From Congeria kusceri (Eukaryota; Mollusca; Bivalvia; Myida; Dreissenidae): a stretch of DNA of 64,000 nt. Position 1 is the stretch's first letter, and every line of letters starts with the position of its first letter. The notes beneath the pieces were generated by a model. The model saw nothing but the letters and a program-made list of their open reading frames with translations, had not been told where the DNA came from and did no database searches. Of this stretch, positions 47,191 through 59,907 are shown one piece after another. Location of the stretch: assembly GCA_027627225.1 (NCBI GenBank), contig CM051030.1, positions 2,632,001-2,696,000 of the forward strand. The letters are read 5' to 3'. The position numbers and the translations under genes are program-made.

Positions 47191-48905
47191 CAACCATAGA
47201 CAATATCAATACCAGCTGCATCGGTTACTAAAGACAACACAGAAACCAAGCATAAGCTATGATGAACACAATTATCCAATGACTTCTATATTATTAAATT
47301 ACAAATACATGACTTAAAATGTAGTATGTGTCTGTACGAAAATTATTATATTACCTGTTTGAATGTTGATTTCATATACTTATTGCACGTGTGTTTTATT
47401 AATCAACAATTAGCTTTGTGTTACTTAAGCTTTGTTTTTTAAAAGTTAAAGTGCAATACAATATTTTTATTCAATATGCATCGACATTTAAATAACTTAA
47501 ATTAAACTTCATTTTCTTTAAATACTGTTGACATTAACAACGCTTGTGATAAGTGCAAGGAATATTTTCATGTTGGGAGTTTGTATCAAAATCAAATACA
47601 TTTCGATGAGCAGAGAGCAATCACGGGCGTACGTACAAAGCACGGATGTCACCACTGCTATAAACTAAACAAATGACTGGGTGCATTTTGTATGAAAACT
47701 GTTCACTATATGTTATCGCTTGCTGTGAGTGTCCTACTTTTCACAACTGAAATTGCTAGCAACAAATAAATTAATTTCTAACAGGACCGAATGTGTTTAG
47801 ATACCACTAGCCGTTGACATTACCCGTACGGCACATATTAAATGGTTTCCATTGCAAATGTCACATGATATTTTTATGACGTTTCATATAGACGTGAACA
47901 TTATTTCTTCATCGCATGCTATTTATTATGCCATACATTTTTTTGCGAAATTTCAGGACATAACTCGTACAGAACATTGTGAGTGTATGGGTCTTAAATA
48001 AATAAGTGAACACCGTGGATGTACTTGTTGCCAGGGTCTTAATATATGCTAGATACTAAATACATATATCAAACAATCAGTATGGTATGCTTTTTAAACT
48101 GTCTACATGCATGTTTGTATTACCATTGTAAACCGTTACAGACACAGCCCACCGCAGGTCAAATAATAAATGCGTAGTCATAATTCTGCGTGCCATTACG
48201 GCTTGTTGTGGCGCTTTGCCCATATTTTATGTGTATATGTTTAAATTCTCAATGATTTACTTCCCTTGATTGTTAAATACCATTTAAAAGCTAATCTTTC
48301 AAGCAGATGGCGACATATGCCGGGTTTCTATTTCAAATACGTTTCACGCATCAACATTAATCACAATTAAGTAACTTTAAAGGAACATCAACTACACCAA
48401 GCTTATTTGAAATAGGGAGGTACATCCTGTATATACCTTACGTGGGCTGCATTTGGTACCATGCACTTCAGTTATCGGGAGGCAATCTGTAAAGCTGAAG
48501 CCAGACAGGCTGCAATTACCTTGGTGTACAGTCGTAGTTTACTACTAGCTGTTGTTAATACCCGGTTAATCCGCGTACTTAGGAAAATGGATAGGTAACA
48601 GATCCTGCATTCAGGTTGTTGAGTCTGTTAAATCTTGCTAGCTAGGCTAGAGCGTCTAGTTATATTTATGTTGCTCAGTAGATGGCTGAGGTGGGATGAG
48701 TTATGGATAATAGGATTTGGTAAGTATAACTAACTACCAAAAGCCCTGGTATGCCTTCTATATGGGATTGGCTTAGTAGGACTAGATTTGTAGCTAGGCT
48801 TTTATAGTTTAGATACACATTTGGTTGTTAGCCAGACAGGCTTTACCAAAAATGCTTATAACACGTGGGTTTGTTTACATGCTCCAGAGCATAACTTCTT
48901 TGTAC
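47191..48905. other. Noncoding, nothing recognised
   Basis: AT-rich spacer after R6. I see no family exon, no clear repeat boundary and no coding signal. The part 48380-48840 is less AT-rich (GTACATCCTGTATATACC, GCCAGACAGGCT repeated at about 48498 and 48831) and may be repeat-derived. Confidence 0.4.
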
Positions 48906-48920
48906 ATATTAACATCATAA

Positions 48921-49545
48921 CAAGAGCTGTCAGAGGACAGCGCGCTCGACTATTCGAAGTATTTCAGTTGGTACATATTTTGGATACTGGAAGGGGCATA
49001 CATTTGTTAAAATACACAACTTTTAAGTGAAGCCTTCTATAGTTTATACATTTTTGGAACACAAACTTTAACCACAAAATCTACGTAAAAAGTGTGCATA
49101 ACTCTGTCAAAAATGCAAAACAGAGTTATGGGTAATGTTGCTCCTGATACTGGAGTTGATGACAAAGGTTAGTTCCAAGTTTCAAGTGAATAACTTATGT
49201 AGTTTTGAAGTTACACAGCTTTCGAATATACACTTTAACCAGAAAATCTATGTGAAAAAGGGGAACAACTGTGTAAAAATACAAAACAGAGTTATGGGTA
49301 ATGTTGCATCTGATACTAGAGTTGATGACAAAGGTTAGTTCCAAGTTTCATGTGAATAACTTATATAGTTTTAAGTTACCAAACTTTTGAATATAAACTT
49401 TTAACAGAAAATCTAAGTGGAAATGGGGCATAGCTCTGTCAAAATATAGATATTGGTAATATTTCTCCTGATAGTAGAGTTGATAACAAAGGTTAGTTCC
49501 AAGTTTCAAGTGAAAAGCTTATGTAGTATTGAATATGGAGTACGA
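48921..49545. repeat. Dispersed ~170-bp monomer repeat, longer copy
   Basis: Same start as 13724 (AACAAGAGCTGTCAGAGGAC, GACAGCGCGCTCGACTATTC) followed by three or more monomers (GTTGATGACAAAGGTTAGTT recurs at about 49153, 49321 and, as GTTGATAACAAAGGTTAGTT, 49479). No coding capacity. Confidence 0.82.
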
Positions 49546-49569
49546 TTAGGGGTTTTAATATCTTAGATA

Positions 49570-49927
49570 GCATCATGCTCAATGAACGAGCATGATGCTC
49601 AGTAAACGAGTATCTTGCTCTTTCGGCATCATGCTCATAAGATCGAGCACCATGTTTGTCATTTCGAGCGTGACGCTAGTTTTTGGAGCATCATGCCGGG
49701 GTAGGCAATAAGATCCTCTTCGTACGGCCTAGTACTATCGAGCATCATGCTCAATGAACGAGCATCATGCTCCTTAAATCGAGCATCATGCTCGTTTGTC
49801 GAGCAACATGCTCGTTGATTGAGCATCATAAAAGAGCATCATGCTCTTTAGGTCGAGCCTCATGCTCGTTTATTGAGCATCATGCTCGATCCTACGAGCG
49901 TGATGCTCGTTCATTGAGCATCATGCT
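49570..49927. repeat. Array of 13-bp palindromes GAGCATCATGCTC
   Basis: At least a dozen full or near copies of GAGCATCATGCTC (or GAGCATGATGCTC) separated by 6-12 mostly A/T-rich bases, e.g. AATGAAC, TTAAATC, GTTTGTC, GTTCATT. The motif is a perfect palindrome around a central C/G, so each unit can form a small hairpin. A less repetitive stretch at about 49675-49735 (GGTAGGCAATAAGATCCTC) divides the array. It abuts the start of the duplicated block at 49925. Confidence 0.88.
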
Positions 49928-52441
49928 TATATACGATCATCGACCGTTCCTGCGAAAGATCCCAAACACAAATAAATTATTCCGTTGGTTAGCATTATAC
50001 GTTTTAGGCAAGTTTGAAATTTTGAGAATTTAATTGAAAAATTGAGAATTTAGATAGCTGTCAATAAGTTAACATTTAGATTTCACATACATAGTTAATT
50101 GCAAACAGTTTTTCATAAAATAAACATGTGTGGCATTTACGAATAAACTTTCCAACGTCATAAACACTTCACTAGTTTTGCTTTAATACATATTAATGCA
50201 TTCTGTAATTTTTCAACGACTTACTCCAAGAGTCTTCTAATGCTGACAGCGCTTTGATTAAAACCGCAAGTGACACAATGTACTCCTGATAAACGGGTTT
50301 TTAAGACACCAGTCTGTCCAGCAGACCAAACAGTTAAAGGCTAACTTTGTGATATTTTTTTCAACTGTCTATTGATATGACATCCTTTGTTACACTACCA
50401 TTCGACTGATATTTTAACTGTAATGGATGAAGTACAATTAAAGTTCCTTAAACTGAATATCTTACCTAAAACCACACAAATATTGAGTTTGGCCGTCTTA
50501 TACTTTAGTGTTGTACATGAACACTTTCAATCGCAAGAAATTACAAATAAGGTTTCGATAAGCCGATGGGTAGTTTGGTTGTATTTCGTATGTGATTTTC
50601 GATATAATGTGTATGATCGTCATATAGCCTAATGGTGTTGACATGCTTTGTCGCAAAAACAAATTAATAAATAAATAGCATAAACATATTCATTCACAAA
50701 TATTTTTGAATTATACGTATCATTCACATCATAGTAATAAACATTAAGCACATAGATGGGTTTAACCATATTGCTGTTTGGATACTTTATCTTTATAAAC
50801 AATGCACCAATAATTAACAATAATGGATTCCGTGTAATTACATGTTTATAAATACAGGGTTTTAGTGATTAACTACACTTCCTAATCGGTACTATTTTGT
50901 GGATACATCTTAATATTTTTGGGCGTTTTTGTACTTTCAAAAATAATTGATTTTAATAGTGTCTGCATTATTTATACTTTGAACTATTGTATTCAGGCCC
51001 CGTGTTCACGAAACAGGTTAAACATCAAAAATGGTGTTCACTAAAATCAGAATCAATTTAAATATTTGGTAAGATATATACTATAAATGATTATGAACTG
51101 TTATCAGCGTACATTTGTTATTTGATATGATGATTTTAATTAAAAAAATAACAAAAAATCATGTTACGTTATCAAGAAGTAATGATAATTGGAAAATAAA
51201 ATATATTTTGATATTTCGCTCAATTGAGCTAGAAGATCAAGGTCAGCTAAGATTGATCTTGATCATGTCAGGGGAGGTTCCAGGATTTCGGGTAAGCGGC
51301 GCATAAAATTTTACTCGCGCAGTTATAACCCCTTTATGTTCTACGTGGGTCTGCAGTGATCAGCAAAGGATTCGTATCAAATATATAGAATAAGTCTTTG
51401 CACATCATCATCATCATCATCATCGTCGTCATCATCATCATCATCATTATCATTATCACCATCATCATTATCATCATCAACATCATCACCACCAAATGCA
51501 CTTAATACTTCACCATATGTTCGAAAGACATGTTGGTACATATACACCTGCTTTGGCAGTAAATTGCCCTTGTTTGATGTTCCAATCCACTAAATTGTAT
51601 ATGACATTTATCGTTATATATATCAGGAACATCTTTAAACATGTAAAATCCGTAAATTCAAACAGACACGCATCGAGATTTTTTGTTTTATTCATTGACT
51701 GAATTGTAATGGTCTTTTTTCAAACTAAACTATTTATTGAGACAAAGCTATACTCGAAAGAAGTCATTGATTTGAATTGAATTTCGCCTTTAAATCATAA
51801 ATTTTACTCGAAACGTATTAATGTCTTTTTTGTAGTATCCTGTGCTAACGGTAACGGGAGTGTTGCATCTGACATGTTTATATATAATATAGGAATTAAG
51901 AAAAAAGAAACAATATAAATCACAAATAAAGGTATATATACCCATTGTCTCTACCGGTAGTTTATCGTTGTCGATGAACTTTGGCGCCGGTACTACGGTG
52001 TACGTCAGAAATCGTAGGAGGTGGGCTAGGTCGGGTATGTTTTACGAAAGTTGATGTGTGTGTATGTTTTTGAAGAATTGAGCGAGCGAAGCGAGCGAAA
52101 AATAATTAAGCATATTCGTCCAGTTTTTACCGTTGTATATACTCCCTTATATGTATGGTCCGGACATTTTAGGGGGGGGGGGGGCGCATCCTGGATCCGC
52201 TAGTGCATGTAGTTAATGAAGTACATAATGACGCAATGCGAAAGACTGACTAATCACCCGCAACGATTACTGCGTTACCATGTTACACTGTTTCAGCGTT
52301 AACAGATTGCAAAATTACATAAGACCAAGTGGCGAAACCCCGAGATAATGGCAGTAGTGCACAGCATGATAAATTTGTATGATGGCTACTTCCTCTTTGA
52401 AATTACACGCGTGTTCTGAACCGAAATACCGGCACACCATA
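49925..52441. other. R7 upstream flank, duplicate of 31800-35228, with 1.2-kb insertion
   Basis: 49925-50990 matches 31800-32516 plus 34419-34930 without the TIR transposon. From about 52205 it again matches 35005 onward (TACATAATGACGCAAT.CGAA, GACTGACTAATCACC). The stretch about 50990-52205 has no counterpart in the R4 flank. It holds a trinucleotide microsatellite, a GCGAGCGAAGCGAGCGAAAA motif and a 12-base G-run at about 52174 followed by CATCCTGGATCCGCTAG, suggesting an inserted repeat of unknown class. Confidence 0.6.
51403..51495. repeat. (ATC)n microsatellite
   Basis: About 30 trinucleotide units, mostly ATC with CGT and ATT variants. Confidence 0.95.
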
Positions 52442-53473
52442 ATGTGTATTCACAAATTCATTGGAATTTTGGTACTGATTAACAAACAAGGTTACAGGTA
52501 TATTTGTCATCATTATTTTTTTCTGTGATCAAGACAAATGGACAAGGCTAACTCTCGTTTAGTGTGTGTTTTTTTTATATGACAATGTTAATGAACACGG
52601 ATAATGTGTTTTTGTCTGACACATTAACCAAATTACAATGTAAACATATGTATTTCAACTGGATGATCGTTTACATTTCGTAAACCTTACCGATTATTAT
52701 GTGGTTTTCAGGTGAAAGATTCAAACTAACAGTCTGGAACGAAACCACCTGCACGCATGGCGTTCCAAACCTGGTATTTTCTACAGAAACAGCTTGGACA
52801 GTGGACAAATCCACGTTGAACATTACTCACTCAGAGGAAGTTTGGATAGGATATATCAAGGCGACATTTGCGCTAGAGTACCGAGGTAATATTAGAACTG
52901 ATTGTGTTATTTTGAAAGGATATGTTTTTAATGAAGTTATCCACAATCATTGAAATAAAAATGTATGAAAATTAATGTATTACTAGCAAGTGCATTACAA
53001 TGTATAGTTATGCGTTGACGTGTATTCGCCACTTTATGAAACTGTCAAAATTGTCAACATTCGGACAATTAAGCATTGACAAATACAGTTATTTTGATTT
53101 GATGTTGAAATAATGTTTTTCAAGTAGTATATTAACGAATATCATAATGTATTCAGCATTCAACTACGGGTAAGCGTATTTGCTGCTAGCGTTTTCTTTT
53201 TCCGTATTATACTAGTAGCCGGACTACTTTTTATGTAAAAAAAACACGCGATCGAAATTGGAATTTATCCGAATGCATATTGACAACCTCAATAGTGTAT
53301 TAGCACAGTTTTGTTGATTTAGATATCTAGTTTTGCATAAATAAAATCAATTGCTTATCTTAACGTCGATTTCCGAGAAAAACTAAGACCGCGTGACATA
53401 AGTTCGTGATTTGTTTTGGCATTTTAAAGAATATTAAGCTGAAATAGGCATATAATAAATGGAATATTAAACG

Positions 53474-53800
53474 AGTATGGTGCTCTGAGAACTTGTATCA
53501 GTCTCGTCGGTTGTGTCAAGTAGCACACAACTCGGCTGATGCTCTGAGAACTTGTATCAGTCTCGTCGGTTGTGTCAAGTAGCACACAACTCGGCTGATG
53601 CTCTGAGAACTTGTATCAGTCTCGTCGGTTGTGTCAAGTAGCACACAACTCGGCTGATGCTTTGAGAACTTGTATCAGTCTCGTCGGTTGTGTCAAGTAG
53701 CACACAACTCGGCTGATGCTCTGAGAACTTGTATCAGTCTCGTCGGTTGTGTCAAGTAGCACACAACTCGGCTGATACAAGTTCTCAGAACACCATACTA
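53474..53800. mobile_element. Foldback element with five 59-bp repeats in R7 intron 2
   Basis: The ends are inverted: AGTATGGTGCTCTGAGAACT at 53474 and AGTTCTCAGAACACCATACT at the right end (53780-53799). Between them are five 59-bp units, each with TGCTCTGAGAACTTGTATCA and a hairpin-forming TTGTGTCAAGTAGCACACAA. It is absent from R4 intron 2. Confidence 0.85.
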
Positions 53801-54020
53801 TTCTATATGGATTGCAGTTTCCGGCTGTATTGCCGAAAACTGTTTTGTGATGAAAAACCAGCTAATTAGGCGTTTAAAGACAATGTTTATTTATTCCAAT
53901 ATTGATTAAAAATATATGCTGATTAACTGTATTTGCTTATTTTTAGGATGCCACTATTTTTGTTGATGCCACTATTTCCGCACATAAAAATACTTTAATA
54001 CACGTATCGTATATGTTTGA

Positions 54021-54107
54021 TTGTTTACTGTTTTTACAGAAATTGCCTAAACCGTAACTCATAATATGAGTTACGGTTTAGGCAATTACTGTAAAAACAG
54101 TAAACAA
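54021..54107. repeat. Near-perfect ~40-bp-stem hairpin in R7 intron 2
   Basis: The left arm includes TTGTTTACTGTTTTTACAG and AATTGCCTAAACCGTAACTC; the right arm is its reverse complement, loop AAT, with one unpaired A. R4 has only a diverged single arm at this place (about 36215), so an inverted duplication made it. It lies 35 bases before the exon 3 acceptor. Confidence 0.88.
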
Positions 54108-57100
54108 TGAAACATATTATTCAATAAAGTATTGTATTCAGGTTGTGCTGCTATCAATGCTTGTGAAGAAAACACGTTTGTGGTTCACACTGCTGGTGAA
54201 TGTTACATAACATGCAGACGTGTCTTTGGAATTCAGAAATCAAATGTAACACAGTGTTCATTTATTTGTGGTAAAATAGAATATAATATGCTTGTACAAA
54301 TAATATCAGAGCTCTGATTGCAGTAAACACAAAGAATGTGTTAACTTTTACCGTAATATCAAGTGAAATAATACAAAGTATTTAATGTGCTGATTTCAGA
54401 GCTTTATTTAAAGTTACTTTTGTAATTGGCGTGGCTGGATTTGTGCTATTCAAATCGAAACAGGAAATATTCGAATGTTATTTAAACTAATTTATAAGTA
54501 GTAATCGAAATTGCAAATAAAATGTGTGGTACTACTGGTGATTCAGTTAAACATAAAACGTTGTTAGGTTGTTTCATTGGTTTTAATAAAATACGCAAAT
54601 ACATTGATATGTTGTCATATGCTATTGAATTCAGCAATTGAAGCCTTACTGAATAAATTCGTAAAACATATTTGAACGCAGCACCTATCAGCTGTCAACG
54701 GACAAATCTAATATTATACTTTTTTTCACAAAATATTGATTAGTTTGCATTTTAGACAAGGCTTCGATGCTGGTGTTTCCACTACGCTGGAGATCTGTCA
54801 AAATCATTTTTTACAGACACGTGCGGGCCTCATCAGCTTTTGTGTGGAAAGGAACACAGCAGTTACTTCTCAGTTTATAGGGTCAAACGTGGTATGTGGA
54901 CTTTCTTGGTCATTATTTCTGACGAATTATAAATCTTGTTAGTCTTTTTAAAGACCACGCAATTATTTGACAGTTGATGATTTATTAAAAATATCAAGTG
55001 CATGTTACATATGAAATCAAATAAATTATGTTTTATTGCAGATTTACGAATTCTCGGAGATACCGATAAAAATAATAGCAATTGCTTGGTTTTCAACCCT
55101 CATGATGGTTATATTTGGGAGCGATGCAATTATTACATCAAGGTTTTATGCAGTATATTTAGAGGTATGTACATGAATGTGGAATTTAAAGTACATATAT
55201 AATAGCATTCATCTGCTCATATGTACGTTATTAAAAACATATATTTGGACATACATCAATACTACGTTACGATTTGACGTCCTACAATAATATTGACATA
55301 CAAAATGTACGACTTTTAAAACATGTATATGTGTATTTACCACTAGATGGAATGCCTGCAGAAGTACAGAGTGGAATTGTTAAAGACCATTGGTTTGAAG
55401 CCAATAGCTACTGCTTGAACGCAGGATATTTACCAGCAACAATGGATAGTATCGCAAACGCTAATTTTAGTATTTTAGGCACCCAAGATTACTGGACAGG
55501 CTACATACGGACATCTTCAGCCATTGAGGCAAATGATCCAGGTGAATAATAAAGAATAAGTTTAATATTTATTGAAACAAGTTATTTCATATTAAACCCG
55601 TTTATGTATCACCCCATGTTAAATATTTTATACTTGAAACATATCGAAGGCTCGGACGCTTCAATTACGTAAAGATTGCGGAAAGACATTAACAAAATAA
55701 CTGATCGCACTAAAGTAACGTTTATACTTAAAACATCATTTACAATCTAATTGATAAAATAAGAAAACTACATGCATGTTTAAGTTTTATGATTATTACA
55801 TGAAACCGAGCAAGTCCAGTTTGCCTACATGTCCCCTGGCGGAAGGGTGGCTTTCACAGAGAGTGGTAAACGACGCTCGCTTTGCGAAGGTATCAATTCG
55901 TTTGTACGTATAGCATACAAATAGGTCGTAGTAAAACTTTCATTTACAAAAGCAGAAACAATCGAAAAAGTCCATTTACGTAGCTCTAGTTATGGTTTTC
56001 TTGTTGTTTTTTTATGCAAAAGTAAATTTAACTCTACCTATGACAGCTTCTACACAATCTTCAGACAACACCATATACCAATATATTTTTCTTCGCCTCC
56101 TGATTTTACAGACATGACTAAAGTACAGGCAGAAGTACATCAAACCGAGACTACTAACAGAGTTATTATTTATATATTAATAGTGGTAAATAATGTAATG
56201 CATTGATTGTTTAAGGTAAAACTTGCGAGTGTGTATTACTTGAAACCGTTGTGACCGTGTGTTTTTTGTAACTATATTATTTTGTTTGATGCAGAGTTTT
56301 TAACTATAGGAGTAGGCATTGGTGTTCCAGTCGGAATCGTGTTAGCAATTGGGGGAGTTGTTGTCATCGTTGTAATAAGAAAAAGGTATGACATGCGTAT
56401 CGAGTAGTGCATTTAACATATTGTATTCTAGCACTCAAATTAAGCGTGCAAGTAATTAGTTTTATGTTAGTTGATGCATTTATATAACATTGATTATAGT
56501 GTCATCAATTATAGTTTATAAATTACTGTCAAGAGGAAAGGCACATAACTCAATGGTTAAAATGTCAGACAATCTTTAGAAACAGGTTTTTCATACGATG
56601 TTTATGGCATTTTGAAAGCATATAATTGTGTTTCCATACTATTCACCATTTCACACAACATACATCTGATGGTTTCAGAAGATTATTATCCTGTTTGAAG
56701 ACTACATCGACTACAGGCCACGACAGACAAACATTTCAAAGACCAGAAGCGTGTTATGAGGATATGGTTGACAGAAATGAAAGCAACACAAACTACTGTG
56801 CGCTGGATTTAAATGTTGATTCTGTTGAAGGCAATGCTTGCTATTATAATACATCGTCTAGTTTGAATAATGAAAATGGTGCAAGTGACAAATACAGTTC
56901 AGAGATTGACAATATAAGGTTTCGCATGAAAATGTTCAACGCGTTAATGTTGATAGCGAGTACATGAATAGCTAAACAGTAGAAGTGGCACACAAACTTT
57001 CACATATGCATACAAAGTTAGTCTTGTGTATCCATAGCAACTTTATTCATCCATTAGACCCACATACTTTGATAAATTATCTATATCGTATATCGTATGT

Positions 57101-57759
57101 GACACAGGAAGCACGATGAAACCATGCCTGATATTTTACAGCGAATACAGTTTTTAAACGCTATACATTGTTTAAATTTAAATCTATTCTAATAAGCGTG
57201 TGTATGATATTGGTAGCTATTTATATTTACATATTATACCATTTTATTAGATCCTCTAAAATAAATATGTGTTCTGTTACGATCCTTAGTATTGTTATTA
57301 TTTACATTTAAACGCTCTCAGCGCTTTGATTGAAATCAGCAGATAAGACTAGTTAAACCTGCTAAGATGCTTTTTAACATAAAAGTCAACAGGACTATTT
57401 AATTTACAGTTTAGTTCGTAATATGTTTGCTATTTATGAAGTTACTGTTATCTAACCACCCTTTTCAGCGCTGACTTTTGTTTAAAGATTAATCCCAAAA
57501 AAGAAAGTATAGAAATAATTGTTCTAGTACAGAAACATGCGGTTTCTTGGCGGCAATACAAACCTTAGAAATAGTATTTTGGTTTAGAATACTTTGGAGT
57601 TGTACTGTCACTTGCAAGAAAGTGGACTGGTCAGCGTGTCGGTAGACTGTAAGTTACTACGTATATATGAATGATCTATGATAGTCATAAAGATATTAAC
57701 GACGATAACATGTTTTGTCCTAGGAAAAGATAAAAACTTATCAGAAAACTAGCAATAAC

Positions 57760-58010
57760 AAGTGCTGTCACTATAATGTATCATATGACCCAAAATGCTC
57801 TTTTGTCAAAAGAGAAAACAGAATTGTCCAATGATGGGGATTGCTTTCCCTGGTGGAGACGTTGGTAGTAAAGAAGTATGCTAAGTTTAAATTAAATACC
57901 TTTAATGGTATTCCAAATATTGGACTTCATGAAAATATTTAACAAAAAATATAAGACGTACGGACGGACAGTACGATTTTAATATGCCCACCTTCGGGGA
58001 TAAAAACATA
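57760..58010. repeat. Dispersed repeat 3' end
   Basis: Ends with ACGTACGGACGGACAGTACG, ATTTTAATATGCCCACC and TTCGGGGATAAAAACA. This is a G/C hairpin-like tail after a GGACGGAC tract, typical of a retroelement-derived 3' end in bivalve DNA. Related in style to 62410-62880. Confidence 0.5.
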
Positions 58011-58282
58011 TCGGCCACTTGAAAAAATCCAGCCACCGAGAATATCATTATTAATTAATTCAGCCGTCAAATGTTTATTGTATTGAGAGAACATATTTGT
58101 ATAAAGTACCAAGACTTTGTCAAAGAATACACAGTTAGATGTATCCGACCTCGAATTATATTAATGTAACCTACAAACACTTCCTTTCAAGCATGTTTTT
58201 AGTTATTACAAAGTGTACCAGTAACACACGACTTTAAATGTCAGTAATAGTTTATATGAATGAAATGTATTTACCTTTTAAG

Positions 58283-58996
58283 CCTCAGTCACACATTCCC
58301 GATTAACGCTCCCGACAGCGTATACAAATAATACAAAGTCGGGAATGTTGGGATGCTGTCGGGAGCTGTCTGGATGCATTCGGAACGCTGTTCTGAGAAT
58401 CGGGAAATATCGGGACACATTCGGCGTAATCGTCCAAGCACTCCCGACAGTTAAGGTTTCCCTTAACATTCGGGAGACTCAGCCGAATTTGTATAGTCGG
58501 GACTCTTTCGGGATGGATTCGGCTGTATCGAATCAAATTCGGGACGCTGTCGGTAAGTTGTCGGGACAATATCCGATGGAATGATATTGCATAAATATAT
58601 ATATACATATATTAAGTCTGGTGTAGATATCGTGTGTGTTGTGCGTGTTGTGTGCGTTTGCCATTCATCGACAGAACCTTGACCGACCACCATTAATGCT
58701 TCCCGATTAGGGCTCTGACAGCGTCCAGACAGCACTGCGATACAAATAATAAAAGAAGACTCGGGAATGCCGGGACGCTGTCTGGAGCTATCGGGACACT
58801 GTCGGAACTCTGTCGGATCGTATTTGTGAAAATCGGGACTCTGTCGAGACACTGTCGTGACCATATTCGATCTTTGGATAAAAAACATGAATTTCGAGCC
58901 CCGAATCTCTGAATTTTGTCCCGACTTTTGACATATTTGATTTGGGATGCTGTTGCCTCAAGAACGGCAGGAAAAATCGGAAATGTGTGACTGAGG
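58283..58996. mobile_element. Non-autonomous TIR element rich in CGGGA / CTGTCGG motifs
   Basis: The ends are inverted: CCTCAGTCACACATTCCCGA at 58283 and TCGGAAATGTGTGACTGAGG ending 58996. The interior has many copies of TCGGGA and GACGCTGTC/GACACTGTC in both orientations, which makes it much more GC-rich than its surroundings. Long open frames on both strands here come from that repetitiveness. It is absent from the homologous R4-R5 spacer. Confidence 0.8.
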
Positions 58997-59907
58997 TTTA
59001 CAGGCGTACAGTTGAAAAAAAGTAAAATGCAGAACGAATTACAATCATGTACTTGTATGTAGCTAGAATCAATATTGTTTTCAATATCCAAGGTGAAACC
59101 ATAACTACAGTTACACCATTTAGATAAACAGCAAATAATATCACGACACTTTATGAGCTGATGTCAAGTTGGGAGTTGATATGTTACAGGTAATACATAT
59201 AACAAGGTCGTTTGAAGGTTTTAAAGACATACATAAAAAAAATACCAAATTACAAGAATAACTGAAAATGTGCTTGTACTCTTAATTTTGATGCTGGATG
59301 GATTACTAGGAGGATGTATAAATATTCCACCCATTTTAAGCAATGAGAGTAGCTCATCACCCACTGTGAATGCAACGGTCAACGACATGTGAAAGTTCGT
59401 GCAATGTATTCTACGGAATTAATTTATTTTAAGGTTGGTTGTTTAAAAAAGGAAGTTGTTCCAATCGGTTGTCTGTATACGTAGTGGAAAACGTTAAATA
59501 TGCTTAAACGAATACCAGTGTGGACAAAAATTAACAAACTGTATGGAAGTACATGTAATATCGTTGTATTAGTTCATGTTTGCTGATGAAGAATTTTGTT
59601 CTTGTAAGTTTTTTTTTTCAGACACGTAAATTCGACCATTTACCTCGGCGTATGTAGATAAAAAGCAAACATTTAAATGTTGACCATCTTAGTATAGAGA
59701 TCTGTGTCGTGACACGAACACTATTTATAGAATGAATCATCACCTACGAAGATGCCCGTTTCACTGCGTTGAATCTCTTAGTTTCTAACTAATCTAACAA
59801 GAATTTCCGGTAGATAACGGCTGCAGTGAACAGGAAGATACATTTAAACAACGGCTTCTTCCTCATTCGAACCTCAGATTGCAAACCAAGAATACAGACA
59901 CCCTATA

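Larger units (their letters stand above)
52442..56967 (+). pseudogene. R7: receptor copy with damaged exons 1, 7, 8 and tail
   Basis: Exons: 1 at 52442 (one extra base against R4; an upstream donor AAG/GTTACA at 52490 restores phase); 2 52712-52885 (WNETTCTHGVPNL, EEVWIGYIKATF); 3 54142-54245 (GECYITCRRVFGIQ); 4 54756-54891 (RCWCF, CGPHQLLCGKEHSSYF; one WSC Cys is Phe); 5 55042-55164; 6 55347-55541 (HWFEANSYCLNAGYLPA, DYWTGYIRTSS); 7 at about 55801-55890 with its acceptor AG lost (TTTTAT for TTTTAG); 8 at 56046-56161 with a one-base loss and a mutated donor; 9 56295-56385 (GIGVPVGIVLAIGGVVVIVV, RKR); 10 56679-56967 (YEDM, YCAL, YYN). A two-base insertion in the tail removes the final YMN. Exons 1 (short form)-6, 9 and 10 still sum to 1,161 bases, one open frame of 386 residues, so exon-skipped expression is possible. 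I call it a pseudogene with that reservation. Confidence 0.6.

Noticed and set aside
49570..49927. CRISPR array or integron-like palindromes
   Set aside because: Spacers are only 6-12 bases, low in complexity and partly recurrent; no cas or integrase genes; eukaryotic context.
58278..59091. Several 60-140-codon frames on both strands
   Set aside because: Produced by the repetitive GC-rich MITE; peptides are motif repeats without domain features.
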